A stretch of DNA of 5,938 nucleotides from CAYJGN01 sp964369635 (lineage in GTDB: Bacteria > Bacillota > Clostridia > Oscillospirales > Ruminococcaceae): positions 1 through 5,938 of the forward strand of contig CAYJGN010000071.1 in assembly GCA_964369635.1 (NCBI GenBank). The letters are read 5' to 3'. Positions within the stretch are counted from its first letter, which is position 1, and every line of letters begins with the position of its first letter. The translations under genes and the position numbers were made by a program. The notes under the pieces are model-generated. The model was not told the DNA's origin and did no database searches. It was given only the letters and a program-made list of their open reading frames with translations. Of this stretch, positions 5,773 through 5,938 are shown piece by piece.

Positions 5773-5938
5773 TGTTTTAATTCCTTTCATATTTACGATT
5801 TATCAGCTTTTTTACGGAATAATGGTCGGCTGTCTATCTGTTGTTTTTAGTGTTTGTTACTTTATGTGCTTTGTGCATTTGCACCAGATAGTGATAGGTA
5901 ATCCTTTGAAGTAATCTCCGGATTTTCCCCCACTTCAC
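5773..5938. other. Unassigned region upstream of tnpV with nested inverted repeats
   Basis: This region should hold the tnpV promoter, but no convincing -35/-10 pair was found. CTATCTG (5834-5840) and CAGATAG (5885-5891) are a perfect 7-bp inverted repeat, and the palindrome GTGCA-TT-TGCAC (5873-5884) directly abuts the right arm. On the minus strand one frame is open from the window edge to a TAG near 5835 and another to a TAA near 5864. Either could be the end of a gene beyond the window, but neither is recognised. Confidence 0.3.

Noticed and set aside
5773..5938. Minus-strand gene end upstream of tnpV
   Set aside because: Short open frames run in from the edge in more than one frame, and none has recognisable protein character.

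Overview
The window looks like an AT-rich piece of a Clostridia-type (low-GC Firmicutes) genome. The evidence is strong AGGAGG-like ribosome binding sites, lysine- and isoleucine-rich proteins, consensus sigma-A promoters, a stand-alone FeoA, a separate FeoB-associated Cys-rich peptide, and a TnpV-type protein of clostridial mobile elements. The genus cannot be told from the sequence alone.

Layout. Positions 1-49 are clearly richer in GC (about 58%) than what follows and hold no gene I can name. A minus-strand intrinsic terminator (50-87) and an AT-rich spacer come next. A four-gene operon on the minus strand then fills 227-4107. In order of transcription it holds feoA (4107-3871), feoB (3857-1818), a 47-residue FeoB-associated Cys-rich membrane peptide (1807-1664) and a MATE-family exporter (1609-227). 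A 260-bp divergent control region follows (4108-4367), with a promoter for each direction and several inverted repeats. An AraC-family regulator (4368-5330, plus strand) is read away from the operon. A perfect 15-bp hairpin separates it from the convergent tnpV-like gene (5772-5380, minus). The last 166 bases hold no gene I can assign.

How the parts fit. FeoA, FeoB and the Cys-rich peptide form a ferrous iron (Fe2+) uptake system. The MATE exporter lies downstream in the same direction with no convincing intervening promoter, so it is probably co-expressed, and its substrate is unknown. The divergent AraC-type protein is the natural candidate for controlling this operon. A DtxR/IdeR-like sequence in the feoA leader suggests an extra iron-sensing input. 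The tnpV-like gene and the composition step at the left edge suggest the module is cargo of an integrative or transposable element. This is inferred, because no recombinase, relaxase or element end is visible.

The individual families are known. The less ordinary points are the iron-uptake plus MATE plus AraC cassette on probable mobile DNA, and the dense architecture of the divergent promoter region.
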